Assembly: GCA_012845835.1 (NCBI GenBank)
Contig: JABAKD010000002.1
Span: 10,638,620-10,702,619 of the forward strand
Source of the DNA: Undaria pinnatifida
Lineage: Eukaryota; Sar; Phaeophyceae; Laminariales; Alariaceae
DNA: 64,000 nt
Direction: 5' to 3'
Positions 11,505-21,600 of the stretch are shown in pieces. Position 1 is the first letter of the stretch. Each line of letters begins with the position of its first letter. The notes beneath the pieces are model-generated. The model did not search any database, was not told where the DNA came from, and saw nothing but the letters and a program-made list of their open reading frames with translations. Both the position numbers and the translations under genes were made by a program.

Positions 11505-12073
11505 CTACCAAGCCGACTCCACTTCCCCCTTTCTGCCAAAAGCATCACTGCACTTGCACGCCTCTCCCGCCTTGAAAGCTGAAGCCTCGACCGCATCATC
11601 ATCATCGTCGTCCAACGCCGCCAGCACAGCTTCCTCTTTCGACGAGGGGCGGACATCACAGCGTGCTCCCGTCCGTGGCATCGGCTGAATGGCCCCTCGG
11701 TTCATTCGACCCTCCAATGGCTCTTCTTGCCACACCTGCAGCATCTCACCTCGGAGGTACTACCTTCGGCGGCTTTGGCGCTGCTGCCATCGCCGCCGGC
11801 AGCCACTGCTGAGCCATCACCGTCCTCGTTGGTGCCTTTACCGCCTAGTCCTCGCTTTTCCCGACGTCCACCTTTTCCCTTGCCGTGGCCTCCACCTATC
11901 CGAGGGCATCGACGCCGCCGCCTTTTCTGGGGCCACCACCGCGCCGCCGGCGAACATAGCATGGCCGGCGTGGCCAGCGTTGAATCCTTCTTCCTGTTTC
12001 CAGAAAGTCGGTGGTGCAGCTCTCGTACAGCCTTGATGATGTCATCGCGGCCGATATCTGTCACGAGATGCAA
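11505..12073 (-). pseudogene. Copia gag C-terminus with zinc knuckle
   Basis: The frame ending at 11702 carries RCCRCGKKSHWRVE, a CX2CX4H knuckle whose last Cys is lost at a frame break. The next frame (11744-11505) continues with an Asp-rich spacer. The knuckle binds the element RNA in intact copies. Confidence 0.65.
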
Positions 12074-12083
12074 GGTTCCTTGC

Positions 12084-13097
12084 CTACACCTCGTATTCGG
12101 CAGGCAAAGCGTCCACGAAAATTGTGTACAGCATGCGGCCGTCTAGGGTCAGTCCAGCTGTACGCGTTTCTGCGGCAAGATCCTCGATTCTACCCATCGC
12201 TTCAAGAGCGCTGCTCCCAGGTGGTATCTTAAAGCTATTAAGGCGCCGGGATAGGTCGGATTTGGCCTCCGTCGCTTGAGGGTCGTACCATGCAAGGAGA
12301 GCGTCCCACGCTTCCCTCGGCGAGGTGCACCTGTGCAAGATGCTCTTGTCACCCTTGCGTTTGAGAGCTTTGGACAGGAAACTCCACGCCAGTGCATGCA
12401 TGTGTACACTTTCGCGGCTGTACCCCCTTTCGACGAGTACTTAGTTCTCGGTATCCCGTTTCCCTACGGGAATGTACTGCGGTGGATCCGACACAAAAAC
12501 TGATAGAAAACCTACTCCTTTCGCGTAGTACATGGTGTTTCTGGTCCAGGCAGTGAAGTCGAGTTTCTTCCCACTTAATGATGGGACAGCGGTGTATTTG
12601 AGAGCAAGTCTAGATAGAGGCATGTCATATCCAATCCCCAACTCACCGCCGGGGTATGTACCCCATTCTCCAGCCTCCCTTTGCTGGTCTGATTGACCCC
12701 TGGCTGGACCAACCTCGACAGGAACAGCAGCTCCTCTGTGTTCCGTCACTCCAAAATTACGCGAGGCATCTTCACGAAAGGTCGTCTCTCGTGCTGCTAT
12801 CGTATCTCCTCGCGCTCCACCTCCAGCAGCAGCAGCAGCAGAAATTTGTCATGCAGCACGGGGTCCAGCCCCTCGGGGGCTCCCTCTTACAGCAACGCTG
12901 TCCTCAGAGCTGTTCCCCCTTACCGCAGCGCTGCCCTCAGCGCTGCTGGACTCCGACGGGCCGTTGTTCCTCATGAGCTTGGCCATAAACTCCCTCATGT
13001 CTTGCATCATCGATGCTTGCTTCTCCTCCATCATCAGCTGAAGCTCATTCCTCAGCTGCTGAAACTCGTTCCTGGGGTCTCGCTCCTGTGCAGACAT
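12084..13097 (-). pseudogene. Copia gag
   Basis: Starts at the ATG at 13097 just after the primer-binding site. The fragments are 13097-12849 (coiled-coil-like, Gln/Met rich), 12749-12441 (LDFTAWTRNTMYYAKGVGF, the gag N-terminal motif) and 12401-12084 (SPREAWDALLAWY and FVDALPAEYEV, as in UBN2-type copia gag). They lie in different frames, so indels have broken the gene. Confidence 0.8.
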
Positions 13098-13102
13098 CCT
13101 TG

Positions 13103-13115
13103 GCTCCTGGTACCA
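13103..13115 (-). promoter_or_regulatory. Copia primer-binding site
   Basis: On the minus strand it reads TGGTACCAGGAGC, close to the initiator-methionine tRNA complement (TGGTATCAGAGC-like) used by most copia elements. It lies 6 bases before the gag ATG. Confidence 0.65.
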
Positions 13116-13140
13116 GAACTATAACTTTCAAGGAGGCACT

Positions 13141-13363
13141 GTTAATAGTGTGTTCGTAGAGTCCGAGCCCGGATGCCCTGACCGCCACACCGTCTGACGA
13201 GTGTTGTTATCTTTGTAGTTTTAGAGGGCAGAGAAGAGAGAAAGAGCAGAGAGTGGAGTGCCAAAGCCTTCCTCCCACGAGAAAAATTGCATACAAACGC
13301 CTACGGATATACACACAGCCCTCTACAACTTTTGTAACGTGCTGTGACGATCCAAACTAACAG
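13141..13363 (-). repeat. Candidate 5' LTR of copia element 1
   Basis: On the minus strand the segment begins TGTTAG and ends ATTAACA, the usual TGTTA...TAACA ends of copia LTRs, and lies 25 bases upstream of the primer-binding site. Without a matching 3' LTR this is only a candidate. Confidence 0.4.
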
Positions 13364-13404
13364 CAGGTGCCAGCGATCGCCTACCGGATGAAGAGAGACG
13401 CAGC

Positions 13405-13560
13405 GACGTACCCTGGCCCGTTTGGCGCACCGCTTATACCGCAGCCGGGGTTTAACCAGACGAGATACTGTTGGAGGCGGTGCCTGCGCAGTGGGCATGC
13501 CTGTCCAACACGTGTTCCCTAAAACATAACCATTCGTAACAACGCCTCGACACGGTCCGA
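13405..13560 (+). repeat. Dispersed repeat family B, copy 3
   Basis: Third copy of the repeat at 6755 and 7322, with 'ggcccgtttggcgcaccg', 'accgcagccggggtttaacc', 'ggaggcggtgcctgcgcagt' and 'aacgcctcgacac' in the same order. Confidence 0.6.
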
Positions 13561-15248
13561 CATTAACCCCCCCCCCCCCCCCGCCCCCCCGAGTGCGCTT
13601 GTTTCAAGCAATGTCTAGTCTACGTGGTTTGTGAAAATCCGACGTCCTACATTCCGGTATTTCAGGGACACGAGGGTCTACGGTTCACAGACCGCGGGCA
13701 CGAATGACAACGATTACACCCCCTCCCTTCAGACTTTTCCGCACGCAAGTAGAGTCGAATATCCATGTCTGATGATTATGCCAAGCGCGCCACGCTCTCC
13801 CCTTGCATTTTATAATCGCTTCCACGCGCCGACGAGACCGATCTTTTGCCGTTTGTGCTCGGTGGTACAGTTTACCCGGATAGGTGCTCCTACGGCAGTC
13901 GACTGTGCGGTGCTAGCTTTCTCCCACTTCGACCCCCCCCCCCCCCCCCCTTCCTCCCATCCCCCGCCCCTCCATATCGCGTGCCGGCACCCAGTTCTAC
14001 CCTCCTCTCCCTCTAGCGGCCCTGCTTGTTGACCGGTCCTTCTCCTGAAATCATAATTGTCGGTTCCCCAACCAGCTCCCCAATCAATTTGTTGCACGTC
14101 CTTTTTTCTCTTGCCTCGATCTCTCTTCACCAACCACCCTTCACCACCACTTTTTTTCAGTTCTCTCCCAACATCTTCACAGGAGGCCAACCCTGCACCC
14201 CGTCGCATGTTGGTTATATAGACTAGAACCTAACTCCGTCTCCGGGTCCCGGAAACTTTCTTGTGGACCCCGTTCGCCGCTGGCGATCCATCCCTCCCCC
14301 GGGGCTTTGTTGTTTTCCCGTGTAGTCTAGACAATACGTACTCGAATCCCCCTTCCTCCTAGAGTTTTCATTTTTCTGACCACCCCCCACCACTGCTGAT
14401 GTGCTCCGACTAGCTCGGCGTGTGTGAAGATCTTGGAGTTGTGATGTTCTGCGCAGGCAGATACTATTAATACTGCAAAGAGTATACCATCGTACCTGTA
14501 TACTGATTCCAAGTGGTTTGTCGCCAAAAACGTGGTTCTTCTTGCGAGGCACACCTCCTCACCGCCCTACGAACGCCCCCCAGCATATTGCATGCGACGA
14601 CGTGGATACTCCCGGGCCCGTCTGTGATCTAAGCGGATACTGACCAGACGCTGACAACGACGCCCACTGCTGCTGCTGCAAAGCCCATGCAGTCAGCAGC
14701 GTCACGTGTTGCGAGCGCGCCTCCCACACGGAGCAGGTTACGGAGTCACTTGATTCTTGAACGAATCTCGAACAGGCCCAGCTTTCTTCGTTTTGGGCTC
14801 TTTTTGGTGGTTTACGAATCAGAAGTTCGCGCTCGCCGTGGGGCTGGTGTCAATCTGTACATGTATCGGCTACTATCCACGGTGGGGACTATTTCCTGGT
14901 TCGAAAACCATCAAAACTAGAGCATAAAGAAACGGGCCTGGTTTGTTTCGGGGACTAAGCGCGTTAGGCGGTTGGTGTTTTTGGTTCCTTCCCTGCCCAA
15001 GACTCAAGATCGGTATTTTACCGTACGAAAAACGAAAAATGCAAGATGCAAGATAGATGGGCAATCGGCAATGCAAAGTTTTCGTAAATAATGGGAAGGC
15101 ATTGTTCTCCTCGCGGGCAAAAAAAACAGACAAACAGGAAAAGGTGCGATTATGCATTGCGACGTGCCGACGCCAGCGACCCTTGCTCTGCTCTGATTAC
15201 GGAGTGACTGGTGTGGCAAGCAGTTCCCCGCTTTCCACAGAGAAAGAT
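13561..15248. other. No gene seen; upstream region of the CitE-like gene
   Basis: Contains poly-C runs at 13567-13583 and 13933-13950, and pyrimidine-rich sequence. A diverged repeat at 13600-13725 pairs with 24850-24965 ('caagcaatgtct', 'gaaaa.c.gacgt', 'cgagggtcta'). The 250 bp before 15249 should hold the promoter of the gene that follows; no TATA box was identified with confidence. Confidence 0.5.
13600..13725 (+). repeat. Dispersed repeat family C, copy 1
   Basis: Diverged copy of a block also found at 24850-24965. In both copies it is next to a long poly-C run, which may be part of the element. Confidence 0.5.
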
Positions 15249-15680
15249 ATGGCTGCATTCATCGCAGTCGCTCGCCGTGCAGGGTTGGTTCGCAATGTAA
15301 AAAGCAGCGGTGGCAGCGCCTGCACTGGCTCGTTATCGGGAGCGTTGGCACGCCCAACTTCGTTGCTGGCAGGAGGGGCATCAACGGCGCCGTTACCCGG
15401 CCACTGCTGCCGCTCTATCTCGGGCTCTCCCCACCGGCAGCAGGGGGGTGGAGGGTGGATGTGCCCAATGTTTGGTGTTCGATTACCTCTTGCTGGAGAG
15501 GAGCTCGCTTCCCCGTCGGTGGGCCGCCGCAGCGGTTCTAGTAGAAGTTGCAGCAGCTCGAGCGGTCCAACCAAGCCGCTGCTGAAACCTATGAGGTCAG
15601 TGTTGTACACCCCAGGATCATCGAGGCACCTCTACAAGATCAGGGATATCGCTTGCGATGCATCGCTTATCGACTTGGAG
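15249..15680 (+). CDS. CitE-like gene exon 1
   Basis: 144 codons, phase 0 at the end. The start ATG was chosen because it opens a transit-peptide-like, Arg/Ala-rich segment; the frame is open further upstream to 15057. Residues 1 to about 110 are Ser/Gly-rich and not conserved. The last 30 residues (MRSVLYTPGSSRHLYKI to IDLE) are the conserved first strand of the lyase barrel. The donor is gag|gtgaga. Confidence 0.85.
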
Positions 15681-18600
15681 GTGAGAGAAACCTCTAGGTG
15701 GGTATCTCCCTCGAGGCCGAAGGAAACAAGCTTTTTAGTCAAAGTGCTTCAATGTGTACGTTTTTTTTTCTTGTCATGACGTGGGTGTAGTATGTGATGT
15801 AAGTGATCACTTGATCGCTGTTGGCTGCTTCTTGTCGTACGAGTTGTCACACCGACTTACCACTATGTCCGGAAATATAATAACCGTATGGTTTGTAATA
15901 TCAGTACGCCTACCTTCCTTAAATATACGGACATACATTGCATGACATCTACAACTGTACCTGGTATTAATACGTCATTTTGATAGCTCTTGTAATAATA
16001 TACAGTAAGAAACAGGAACACTGACTCATCAACTGGGTTTCTTATTTGAGAAATTGTGCGTTGTACACTAACTTGGGTACAACTGCTCCCGAATCCCAAC
16101 TTCCCCGTAAATCTCAGCCTAGCTTTGTTTTCTACTGCTGTCTCGTACCTTGATACAGCAGTAGTGTTTTCCATGTTTTTCATGATGTTGATCATGCCAT
16201 TACAGTGGGGGTTGCGGTTTAAGATAGCCTAGTTTAAGAGAATCACGTGTTTAAGAGAGTCAAAAATGGCTTGGCACACCTTATCTTAAACCGAACATTG
16301 ATTATCTTAAACCGAAAATACCCCCAACCCCGCCTGCCCGTGTAGTGCTGTAGCCTAGAAACCCTGAGTAACTACCACCCGTAGGCATGTAGGCATACAG
16401 CAGAACAAGGTAGACACACAGCTCACAGCTTTACTGAGCACAATGCCCTGCGCCGCGGGTTCGAAGTGCGCTGTGGTTCCGGACCACACGCCGGGCCCTC
16501 CGAACTTTACGACTCACAGATGCCGTGTCTGCCAAGTCTACCTTCATGGAATCTGCGGTTTGGCGGACCCGCGTGGCGACAACGAGATGCAACGTGTTTG
16601 CCACGGATGTGTCAACCCCGACAAGTGATGCCCATGCTGCTTCACCTCTCTCTGTGTTATGTTGGCTGCTTACAGGGTATAGATGATGTTGGAATAACCC
16701 TGCCAAAGAGAACAATTCATTCGACAATATACTTTACGTAGCCTGGTGAGCTCATCTCACGCAGGTGTTTCTTCTTTATATTTACTTTTGTTTTAATATA
16801 CTCCGCGAGTACGCAACAAGGAAGGATCGTGCTGCGTGTCGGCCCTCCAACGCACGGTAAATATTGCGTAAACAATACGAAATGCGCTTTCAACACTTCG
16901 AATAGGCACAACGGCAACATCCTGCCCTTCAAGCGCTCTTGACCCCAGGCCCGGGCTCTCTAAAATCCATATGTTCTGTTATAGATAAGTTTATTTTAAC
17001 CCAAAATCTCGCTTTAAGATAAAACATATCTTAAACCGATTTAGGAGAGCTACGTGTTTAAGATAGTTTTCGTCGGTATGGCACACCGCTATCTTGAACC
17101 GCAACCCCCACTGTACCCTGTTTCCAAGTTATGCTACCGTATTATAAACAATACCGTTCGCTCTATCACTGCAAACAGCGTCTTTTACCATGTTTTTAAT
17201 GATGTTGATCATGCCTTTACCCTGTTTCCGACGTTATGCTACCGCATTATTAATAATACCCTTCTTTCTATCACTGCAAACAGCGTCTTCTAGGCTAGTT
17301 CCAAGTACTTTGTACCCACAGTCATTGGTTCAGTCCTGGTCGAGCCTACGAGCCACTGTACGAGTAGCTACAGCTGCTGCGAGCCTGGTGTTCCTGTTGA
17401 GTGATGATGCCTTAGAGGGAGAGTTGGTTTGGTCTATCGCCTGGGCTTCGGTTGATCGTCGGACAGCGGTACCAATCGCAGCCTTTTACCACATTTTCCC
17501 CGATTTCCCCGATTTCCATACACAGTAGTGGGCACCCCAAGCACCATGTGACAAGCGGAAGCAGGCGCTCTAAACTACACATTGCTCTTACCTGCACAGT
17601 GAGCAATATACCTGGTATGGCCTTTATTAATACTATGGAGGGACTTGCCGATTAGACCGCTAGAACTGCACTCACGATTGTGGGGACAAGCTACACAAGT
17701 ATTGGTCCCTCTAGAGCACTGGTTGAATAGCGCCGGTTATCCGCTGTAGTGCGTGTGAAATCGGTATGCAGTGGGCAAATATGGGAACAACGGCTGGTGG
17801 CAGTTTACGGAGTGGCGCCGGTTGCAGCTACGTACAGTGCCGGTGTTTACGGCTGGCACACGCCGGCACTATATAGGGACTGCTACTACTCTACCTGTGG
17901 GGACATGTTTTGCGGTTCAACACGGGTAAAGTCCCGAATGCCCTTATCTTGGGTGCTCTTCAATCGGGGTACCCACTGTACTTTGTCCTAGGCAACAATC
18001 CACCGCTGTGTTCGGCATCGATCGCGCCGAGCTTTGCATAGGGTATCAAGCTTGGTGGCTGCTGGCTTTGTCTGTTGACAATAGGATTACGCGAGTAGTT
18101 GCATTGACGGATATACACAGCAGTGTGACATGCGGGATTGGCAGTTTTTGCGTTATTTGCAACCTCTTGCGCCTTTGCTTGGCGATCCGAGGCGTACCAA
18201 GTACATATTGTGTCGCATGAGTACAGTAGTACTGTAGTACACCACAGGGAACATTACGGGTAGTTTCTCGACTCAATCGGATATATATATATATATGACA
18301 TGCCTATCGTTGGTGTAGGTGTAGGATAGTCAATGATACCGGATACCATGGATACTGCTTGCTGTAAACTTTCACGAGTAGCCGACGGGGGTGCTGCGTG
18401 TTGCCGTAACACGCTACACGAGGGGCATGCTGTACTTCATACTGCAGGACTGGCTCTCCATAGTGGTCGTTTGCTCGTTTTGTTTCTACCACAGCAGTCG
18501 TACTGGAAGTCGTATGATGCGGGGCACCTCTACAGCTATTATCCTATTACACTCTTATACTAACTGCTGTACTGTTGTGGTACAGGATACCCACAGCAGG

Positions 18601-21600
18601 AGACGGTGTACTACTGCTGACGGTAGACTAGTAATGTAAGAAGTATGAACCAGGAATGCTGGGGCAGGCCGGGTTCTTTCTTAGGAGAACTGGCATTCCG
18701 CGCTAACGTCGATTTGTTTTGTCCTTGTGATTCCCAGCGTTCCTTTCTTCGTGCCCGTTTTGTTGCTGGGTGTCTTGTATGATTGTCGTATTGTTGGGAA
18801 TATGAACGAAATACATGGGCCAGAAATGGCCAGGGGACGCCTGGATGAGCATCACCGGATTTTCTCACAGGTATAGCAATGGGTTTTGTCTTATGCAATC
18901 CTTTTCTTATCGAGTGGGGCGTAGTCCCCCCCCCCCCATTTTTTTATTTTTATTTTCACAATTGTTCCTTTTCGTTTCGTTTCGTCTCATTTTTTTTCGT
19001 TTCGTCTCGTTTCGTCCCCCTGGTTTCGTCTCGGTTTGATTTGATTCGTTTTGGTGTGCGTCGTCGCTTCCTTTCGTCTCACGTTCCGTATTGTTCCGTT
19101 CCGTTCCGTTCTGTTTTGTTTTGGTACACTTCGTCGCTTCGTTTTATTTCGCTTCGTTTCGTTCCTTTTGGATCAGGATGGCGTTGTGCCGGAGGCGAAG
19201 GACAACGCTCGCGAGCGGGTGAGCCACGGGCGGTTAAATTGGCACCCGAGTGCTACATCGGAATGTGGTGGCGTTTTTATTGCCAGCTATCCGCTGAAAC
19301 TACTAGTATTGAAATGTGATATTATGTCGTTGGTTGATTTTGTTTTGCTTCTTTCAGAAGATTGGTGTGGCGTTTCGTTGTCGTGAGCTGTCACCTGTTT
19401 ACCGCATCCTGTTGGTTTTACCGTTACGTGTTCACACGCCGATTGAAACGTTTTTTTCGTGATTCTCTGTCCGGTGTGCCTTTCTGGTGGTATCCTACGA
19501 CTCTTTGCATTGCACTTTGGACGCTGAGTTTGTCGCCCCTCACCCAAGCAGTAGTGGGTGCTGTACTTCGAAGTATTCGTTGTTTCGTCGGCACACCGTT
19601 GTTTTGTGTTGTCAGTTTTTCCCTCGTAAGAGCCTGAGAGCACGTCAGCGGCTGAGAGTTACTCTTTTCAATACCCTGGGATTAATTTGGATTCCGTTTT
19701 CTTACGCAAGATCGTTTTTGGGCAATTTCTTGTACAGTCGGATTCCGCCAGTCAAAAACGGCCCTTTTCGACTGGACTTTTTTTCGACTGAAATCTTTTG
19801 GTGCTTCTTCTTGCCGTCAGTCGAGTCGATTTTATAGTTTTTGTGCTCTTCCTAGAGGTGGTTGGTGTGAGGGAGAACTGCTGTACAGCAGGCGAAATCG
19901 GTTGGCAGCTCTGTGCTTCGCGCTTTCTCCGCGAGCAACGGCTCGACGAACCCTCGTCCCAGCGAGTTGGTGGCTTTGGGCTTAGCCGAAAGCCGCCAAG
20001 CTACATTCATGGAGTTGCACTCAGCCGAGAGCCGCCAAAGCTACAGCAGGCACAGCCGTTGTTGGCAGCATGGGATCGATACCGCGCGCTGCTGCCGTCG
20101 TGCGAAACACGCTGCTGGCGAGCGGAACTAGGAATGCGCCACGCTGACTTGCTGCGGGAAGCAACAGCAGTGATAGCCATGCCAGCGTTAGCGCCTTGTT
20201 TGATACTGCAGTGTGGTACTTGGTATGGATGTGTGGCCGTGTGGGTGTGTGTTTGGTGGTGGGATGAACGATGCGATCGGTTACAAAAACACGTGTAAAA
20301 CTTTTTCGACTGAGTTTTTCGACTGGAGGATGCAGTCGATAAAGTCGAGTTTTTCGACTGGATCCGCCAGTCGGAATTCTCAGTCGAAAAAAGTTGAGTC
20401 AAAAAAGCCCTTTTTCGTCTGTGCAAGAAAGCTCGATTTGGGCTTCAGTCGAAAAAGGCCGTTTTCGGCTGACAAATCCGACTGTACCAGGTATAAGAAA
20501 TGGCCTTACACCGAATATTTTGAATGTAGTGTGTTTTTTGTTAACCGGACGTTTGAACTTTGGCTTTTATAGAGAACCCCAACAAAAGGAATATAAGCTG
20601 ACTTGACGTCGGCGGCTGCTGTTGTGTCGTTTCAATATTAAGTTGGATTCCGTTTTCTTGTATCACTCCAAAATCGTTTGCTGTAGTTTTCGTTTCTGAA
20701 CCGGACATTTGGAGTTTTGGTTTATGGAAAACCCCACCAAATGGGGGAATATCAGATCCTTATTGATCTATAGATGGTCTATGTCTAAGGAAGATAGATC
20801 CCTGATCTGTGTGATCTGCATTGCCTATAGATGACGTTGCCGGGTGAGAACCGAATGATCTGCATGATCTGGCACACGTTTCCTGGGTTGGATCTGTACT
20901 GCACAGATCCCGCGCAAGTTATGGTATCGATAGACGTTGGACCTAGGTCGTCTAGATCGTGACCTGTTTGATGCATGTCACCTTTCACTGACTGTTGTTT
21001 GTTTTTTTCGTTGGGAACTTGCGGGGTCAGGTGTGTTCGGAAGTGGCGAAGGGGGGTTATGGACGGAAGGCGGTGGTGGTTCGGATCAACTCTTTGGACT
21101 CACCCTGGGGAGAGGACGACATCAGGGAGGTGGCCAAGCTCACTCTGGACGGAGTCGTCATACCCAAGGTGCCTTAAAACTGCCCTCGAAGGGTTCGGTG
21201 CTGTGCTGTGCGTTGCTGTTTTGATGGTATTGCATTGGCTGGGGCAGCAAAGGTCCCGAATTAGAAGGCCTTTAAAGGCCCAGGATTAAGACCTATGACA
21301 ATGGAAAGCCGATAGTTTGGCCTAAAAGTGTGCAAAGTTTTTCTAGGGGTTATTTGCTGAAAGATTCCGGGTAACGTCGCTATGGGGAAAGTATGACAAT
21401 GTTTTTTTTCTGGCTCTTATTTTGGTCATGCGGTCCAACAGGTCATTTTGTCTATTTTTCGTCAAGCCTTGATCAACACTGCCCACCAAACACGATTGAC
21501 CTTCGATCTCGAGACAAAGACAACCCATGGTCACTCCTCTTTGTTCCGGACAAGGCCACATGAGTGTAGGTGACAGCGCTGAAGAGTTCATCTCGATCCA

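Larger units (their letters stand above)
7849..13363 (-). mobile_element. Degenerate Ty1/copia LTR retrotransposon 1
   Basis: Read on the minus strand, the order is candidate LTR, primer-binding site, gag, zinc knuckle, protease, integrase, linker, reverse transcriptase, RNase H. This is the Ty1/copia (Pseudoviridae-type) order, with integrase before RT. The coding frame is broken many times by indels and stops, so the copy cannot make a functional polyprotein. No 3' LTR matching the candidate 5' LTR is visible below 7849, so the element is probably truncated at its 3' end. It is related to the copia element at 61.4 kb: both integrases share ADxRADGVPSxVxIVRSD. Confidence 0.9.
15681..21030 (+). 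other. CitE-like intron 1, holding transposons
   Basis: A 5.35 kb intron. It contains the TIR elements at 16203-17113 and 19735-20484, a tandem unit at 17116-17320, a TTTCG-rich microsatellite at 18965-19170 and a GATCTG-type dispersed repeat at 20755-20965. The family motif expected here (D-A-V...A-R, 40-75 bases in phase 0) was searched for by eye and not found. Confidence 0.7.

Noticed and set aside
7322..13560. Family B repeats at 7322 and 13405 as LTRs of copia element 1
   Set aside because: A third copy at 6755 lies outside, they are not adjacent to the primer-binding site or the polyprotein end, and they lack TG...CA ends at the right positions.
19503..19545. Missing CitE-like exon encoding DAEFVAPHPS
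   Set aside because: It superficially resembles D-A-V-A-P but has no acceptor before it, and the following residues do not fit the family.
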